64,000 nucleotides of DNA, taken from contig NZ_MUNY01000052.1 in assembly GCF_002002735.1 (NCBI RefSeq), forward strand, positions 62,001 to 126,000, read 5' to 3'. Both the position numbers and the translations under genes were made by a program. Origin of the DNA: Algoriphagus sp. A40 (lineage in GTDB: Bacteria; Bacteroidota; Bacteroidia; Cytophagales; Cyclobacteriaceae). The notes beneath the pieces are model-generated. The model was not told where the DNA came from. It ran no database searches and saw only the letters and a program-made list of their open reading frames with translations. The first letter of the stretch is position 1. Every line of letters begins with the position of its first letter. Of the stretch, positions 61,601 to 64,000 are shown piece by piece.

Positions 61601-62788
61601 AACACGTGCTGCCGCCACAGTAGGACTTGAAGCAATAACTTCTCTGGGAATCCTGACTCCAGTTCTTAAATCAGGGGTTAGAGTATCCACCCTTGTCCCC
61701 AAAGGTCTTGTCAGGAGGATGCTGCCTGTTGGTCTTGGTATCGCCAAAGTTGGGATAGGAGTTACTGAAGTTGCAGTTGTTACAAGAGTTGGAGATGTGC
61801 CAGCTGTTGCACCGGTAGCAGCTGTCGTTGCAGTTGCTGTTTGAATTGTGGAAATAATCAGCTGGCTGCTGTTTCTGTTTGGAAGAAATTTTGCCAGTTG
61901 GACTTTTTTTTCAGCCCCATTCATAGTGACAAAATCTTTGGCTACCACACCCCAATTCACACCTAGATTGTCAATTTTTCTCGAAGCCACCATCACCTTT
62001 CCTCTGGTGATATTGGTTGGAGTTGAGATTTTTAACTGGGATAAGTCATTTAGTTTTTCTACCCCAACCGCATTCATGATGTCTTTGATTGGGAGTAGTC
62101 TTGCATGGCTTTCATCCATACTTGGAACGACTCTTACCTTTACTTTGACTCCGACTTTTGACTGAATCGCTTTTTGGAGAGTGATTGCATCTTTAGCCCT
62201 TTTTTGGATTTCCTTGCCCAAAATTGAACCGGTTTTGATTTGGATCTCTGAAATTTTCCCTTCGAACTGGAACGCCTTTCCATCCATTCCAGTGGCAGCT
62301 TTGAAACCCAAATTTCCAACAGAAACCAATGGGCCAGGAATCATCTTAGAGGCCACTTCTTTGTTATCAATTTCGAGCGTGTTTGTCCCGTTTGAGGAGC
62401 GGGAAAATCTCACCTGAACTGCCTTATCCTGAGGCAAGGGATTTGTAGAAGTGATGGTTTGCCATCCGCTGGAGGTATGGACGCTTCCATTTAATTTTCC
62501 GAGGTTATCCAGGAAAACCGCGACAGGAGGCGATTGGGATTCCAGGATATTTTGTCTGGTTCCGATTACCTTAACTGGCTGAACGACGGCTTCCAACGTG
62601 AAAGAATCCGATTTATCGAGGACTGGAATTTTCCCGATATCAATAAATCCCTTCTTAACCTGAAACTCGTTTTCATTGGAAGTTTGTTGAATACTTCCCA
62701 ATAGCTTGACTGGATTTCCAGTCTCCGCTCCATCAAACAATTCGTTGTTTTCAGAACGTAAATAGAAAACTGTTTTGGACTTTAACAT
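58637..62788 (-). CDS. Multidomain protein: LamG-like, Gly-rich, IPT/TIG repeats, possible papain-like domain
   Basis: The product is 1383 residues with no visible signal peptide (MLKSKTVFYLRSENNELFDG). Residues 1-195 look like a LamG/concanavalin-like fold (FEGKISEIQI). A Thr/Ala-rich stretch lies near 313-345. Residues about 535-705 are very Gly-rich, with GGxGGxGG repeats such as GGDGGNGGRGGNGGKGGNGG. Two IPT/TIG-like domains follow at 728-806 and 807-889. In 895-1130, GLATGFCTSLA (Cys967), SSSHCLMPYRF (His1069) and ELYCWDCNR (Asp1107) have the order Cys-His-Asp of a papain-like enzyme. The remaining C terminus is beta-rich. The function is unknown. Confidence 0.75.
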   Translation of the reverse strand: MLKSKTVFYLRSENNELFDGAETGNPVKLLGSIQQTSNENEFQVKKGFIDIGKIPVLDKSDSFTLEAVVQPVKVIGTRQNILESQSPPVAVFLDNLGKLNGSVHTSSGWQTITSTNPLPQDKAVQVRFSRSSNGTNTLEIDNKEVASKMIPGPLVSVGNLGFKAATGMDGKAFQFEGKISEIQIKTGSILGKEIQKRAKDAITLQKAIQSKVGVKVKVRVVPSMDESHARLLPIKDIMNAVGVEKLNDLSQLKISTPTNITRGKVMVASRKIDNLGVNWGVVAKDFVTMNGAEKKVQLAKFLPNRNSSQLIISTIQTATATTAATGATAGTSPTLVTTATSVTPIPTLAIPRPTGSILLTRPLGTRVDTLTPDLRTGVRIPREVIASSPTVAAARVSQPISASILLDSKKLVVKDPEIANRMMSNKPQSWPTLSDQAQVMSLTTLPVNQSVIIAGVLDLTNIRLSIEANVEKLIIIAEQIICGPNAEIVWKRPGGSTPARLNDPALDGRGWSGIQTNGNNRHGLDGDDARSGSGGIGGANGLNSPQLEIWVKNLTNIPKIELTGEDGIIGGKGQNGGRGGNGANGEGGKWAWFFGKHCVSDPGDGGDGGNGGRGGNGGKGGNGGNGGSITIGVLDGTLAQTVTANAFQLKNAGGRAGKGGPGGNGGFGGQGGRSGNGEVCHDARNGSNGAQGQPGAVGSDGTRGGIDALNEFFQFSEDAWNDLLTRPFITELNPVEVFPGNSITIRGNRFANNDRVIIEGGITLVPTINADESISVTIPNNISGGQKSIFVRRAFDNTESNRLLIRVKPQLDNLPAVLPPTATVEITGKAFLNGASAIVDGMAAPGTFISQTKISFVMPGTNGSGSTGGSVSIQVRNPDGMVSNSRTATKPRILEIPFTYGVHNLPFNNFTDGIPSWGTFEDTFGTAEVWHELLDPVFGHPILTGAFYIFYEHFLKGQDNGGLATGFCTSLASVVADKLWKGETNAITTSKASIHQMLTAVHGKLLSRESLIHFHDQSREGIPRVEKTARAIERTFMTGCDRHNAPLLFFIPSGAIWDAGYMDGLSSSHCLMPYRFVYPAGHSGPQLNPLGTTTISSLDGVELYCWDCNRADNPNCRLRFKQIGSMLHYDYFNGDDTAQFRSEDNVSLGIMTNGDYLLADHDLPFGGPFGLTSFIIDFLLSPADLEITDENGLRVGKFNDKIFSEIPDSHPCYLVKGAYLLPVNRNYTRRIVGNGAGKYTFNSIMPDGTTIRVEDVDTGAGQVDTLIVNSDASLIRFTPQIEKQFTMTFSRLVDNQVRSLSFSGIGGGPAAETDITVSPDLSILRLGNRSTLKNVQVKAFSVDRVTNNPITTSSSIQLPSNHDLIVTVANWNNAQMNLSTLDF

Positions 62789-63190
62789 GGTATTTTGGTT
62801 TAAATGGGTAAAAAATCAATTGATACTGAAAACCGAAATCCGGAGAATCTCCTGAAATTGAATGGATTGTATCTTAGAATAAATTCTTAAGCAATAAATT
62901 AAAAGAGGATATTTTGTTTTTGACCAAGCACTCAGCCGAAATATGAAAAACCTACCCTACACATTTTTAATAGCCAACTACAGGGAATAAAAAGTCAAAA
63001 AACATACTACCTACCGAAAACATCTAGAATATAGATATATTATTTTATGAAATCAAATAAAACCAAAATCAATAATTATCAATTGGAATAATTATATTTT
63101 TTAATACTTAAAATATATTTTTTCAAATCCTTTCGGTGGAATCTTCCTATTGGATTGCCCATTTTCGCCCCCTATACCGAAGAAAAGCAG
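62789..63190. other. AT-rich intergenic region
   Basis: Some 400 nt without a gene; the region from 62990 to 63120 is especially AT-rich. No clear promoter box for the minus-strand gene was seen. Confidence 0.5.
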
Positions 63191-63198
63191 TACTTTTG
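63191..63198 (+). promoter_or_regulatory. -7 promoter box (TACTTTTG) for the DUF2179 gene
   Basis: TACTTTTG matches TAnnTTTG and lies 20 nt before the ATG at 63219. Confidence 0.55.
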
Positions 63199-63218
63199 CG
63201 CAAGCTTTTTACAACCTT

Positions 63219-63821
63219 ATGCAAGACCTGTTTAACTCCCTGGGAATCTCCGACAACCTCCTGAATTACGTGCTGATGCCCCTGCTGATCTTTGTTGCCC
63301 GGATCGGCGACGTGTCAATCAATACGCTTCGGATCATGTTTATGATGAACGGAAAGAAGAGCATTGTTCCGGTTTTGGGATTTTTTGAGGCGCTGATTTG
63401 GCTCCTCGCGATCGGGCAAATTTTTCAGAATGTAGACAATCCCATTTCTTACCTCGCCTATGCCGGCGGATTTGCCACTGGAACTTTTGTAGGGATGACA
63501 TTAGAAGAAAAACTAGCCATCGGCCGGGTTTTGGTGAGGGTAATTACTCCTGAGCCACATCCAGAATTGCTTGAATTTATGAAAGACAAGAATTACCGAT
63601 TTACCAATGTCGGCGGCGAAGGCAGATTTGGTAAAGTGAATTTGCTTTTTACAGTCATGAAGCGTGATACGCTTCCGGAGTTTATCTCCAAGGTGAAAGA
63701 AGTGGATGAAAAGGCCTTCTACACCATCGAAAGCGTGAAAAGAGTGTCTGAAGACGATCTGAACACGATGGAAGACCGATCCGGCTTTAGAAGCAAATTC
63801 TTCAGCAAGGCCCGAAATTAA
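63219..63821 (+). CDS. DUF2179 / UPF0316 family membrane protein
   Basis: This is a 200-residue protein with three transmembrane helices in the first half (LNYVLMPLLIFVARIGDVSI; LGFFEALIWLLAIGQIF; ISYLAYAGGFATGTFVG) and a DUF2179 domain (about 125-190). Function unknown. ATG at 63219 is chosen because a promoter box precedes it and the upstream frame overlaps that box. The stop overlaps the start of the next gene by one base (TAATG). Confidence 0.83.
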   Translation: MQDLFNSLGISDNLLNYVLMPLLIFVARIGDVSINTLRIMFMMNGKKSIVPVLGFFEALIWLLAIGQIFQNVDNPISYLAYAGGFATGTFVGMTLEEKLAIGRVLVRVITPEPHPELLEFMKDKNYRFTNVGGEGRFGKVNLLFTVMKRDTLPEFISKVKEVDEKAFYTIESVKRVSEDDLNTMEDRSGFRSKFFSKARN

Positions 63822-64000
63822 TGGGCAATTCCTGGTTTCAGTTTCAGCAGTTCCGCATCCATCAGGACCGCTGTGCGATGAAAATCAGCACCGATGCTGT
63901 GCTTTTAGGTTCTCTGGCAAACGCTGAAAACCCAAATCAGATTCTGGATATTGGAACCGGCACAGGAGTGATTGCATTGATGCTGGCGCAAAGATTTCCG
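63821..64000 (+). CDS. TrmN6-like tRNA methyltransferase (partial at window end)
   Basis: The first 60 residues are present: MGNSWFQFQQFRIHQDRCAM, ISTDAVLLGSLA and LDIGTGTGVIALMLAQRFP. This matches the start of tRNA1(Val) (adenine(37)-N6)-methyltransferase (YfiC/TrmN6), with a SAM-binding DIGTGTG motif. The gene continues past the window. It is translationally coupled to the DUF2179 gene. Confidence 0.82.
   Translation, partial: MGNSWFQFQQFRIHQDRCAMKISTDAVLLGSLANAENPNQILDIGTGTGVIALMLAQRFP

Noticed and set aside
1-64000. CRISPR arrays, rRNA genes, prophage or intact insertion sequences
   Set aside because: No regularly spaced repeats, rRNA-like sequence, phage structural genes or transposases were seen.

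Overview
The window looks like a chromosomal segment of a Bacteroidota bacterium, most likely from the Cytophagales (Cyclobacteriaceae, Algoriphagus-like). This rests on several things read from the sequence. Bacteroidota-type promoters occur (TAnnTTTG, sometimes with TTTG 19 nt upstream, as before tRNA-Phe at 44056). Type IX secretion parts of PorT and PorE type are present. So are DUF4252 and DUF5606 proteins, a TonB-plug protein without a barrel, a CcmE with CxxxY in place of HxxxY, and UbiE/MenG. The genus is an inference. No rRNA, CRISPR array, prophage or intact insertion sequence was seen.

Layout. 1-5100: end of an unknown gene, DbpA-like RNA helicase, M19 dipeptidase, small membrane protein, TPR histidine kinase. 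5300-8600: acyl-CoA dehydrogenase, then an overlapping pair of a purine permease (AzgA type) and a nucleosidase with a signal peptide. 8600-9260: antitoxin plus a frameshifted PIN toxin. 9319-14515: five overlapping genes on the minus strand (small membrane protein, sodium/solute symporter, GH88-like hydrolase, Old Yellow Enzyme homologue, SDR), read as a catabolic operon. 14684-17700: PorT-like protein, UbiE, EngB, DUF5606 and a small helical protein. 17700-21900: ParE-type toxin-antitoxin pair, TIM-barrel isomerase, an AAA/DUF4143 ATPase behind a near-perfect palindrome, RNase HI, MarC. 22073-25969: cytochrome c maturation genes ccmC-D-E-F. 26200-34600: RlmN, plug-domain protein, outer-membrane barrel, two rhomboid proteases, MutL, small membrane protein.

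34840-44000: a GH3/beta-lactamase fusion, an AT-rich DUF4259 gene that looks acquired, a PorE-like lipoprotein, a conserved small protein and two heterodisulfide-reductase-like Fe-S proteins. 44056: tRNA-Phe. 44410-46413: ECF sigma factor, probable membrane anti-sigma factor and two DUF4252 proteins. 46870-50090: small secreted protein with a strong promoter and long leader, methyltransferase, exported flavodoxin, SDR. 50234-53572: two M14 carboxypeptidase-like genes, one active-looking and one with its metal ligands lost. 53609-53783: a long imperfect palindrome. 53951-58548: universal stress protein, cation/proton antiporter, ferrochelatase, MFS transporter. 58637-62788: a 1383-residue multidomain protein with a possible papain-like domain. 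63219-64000: DUF2179 protein and the start of a TrmN6-like methyltransferase.

Most of the window is housekeeping and envelope functions. The least ordinary items are the 1383-residue protein, the 175-bp palindromic element, the enzyme/pseudoenzyme M14 pair, the exported nucleosidase coupled to a purine permease, and the five-gene GH88/OYE/SDR operon.
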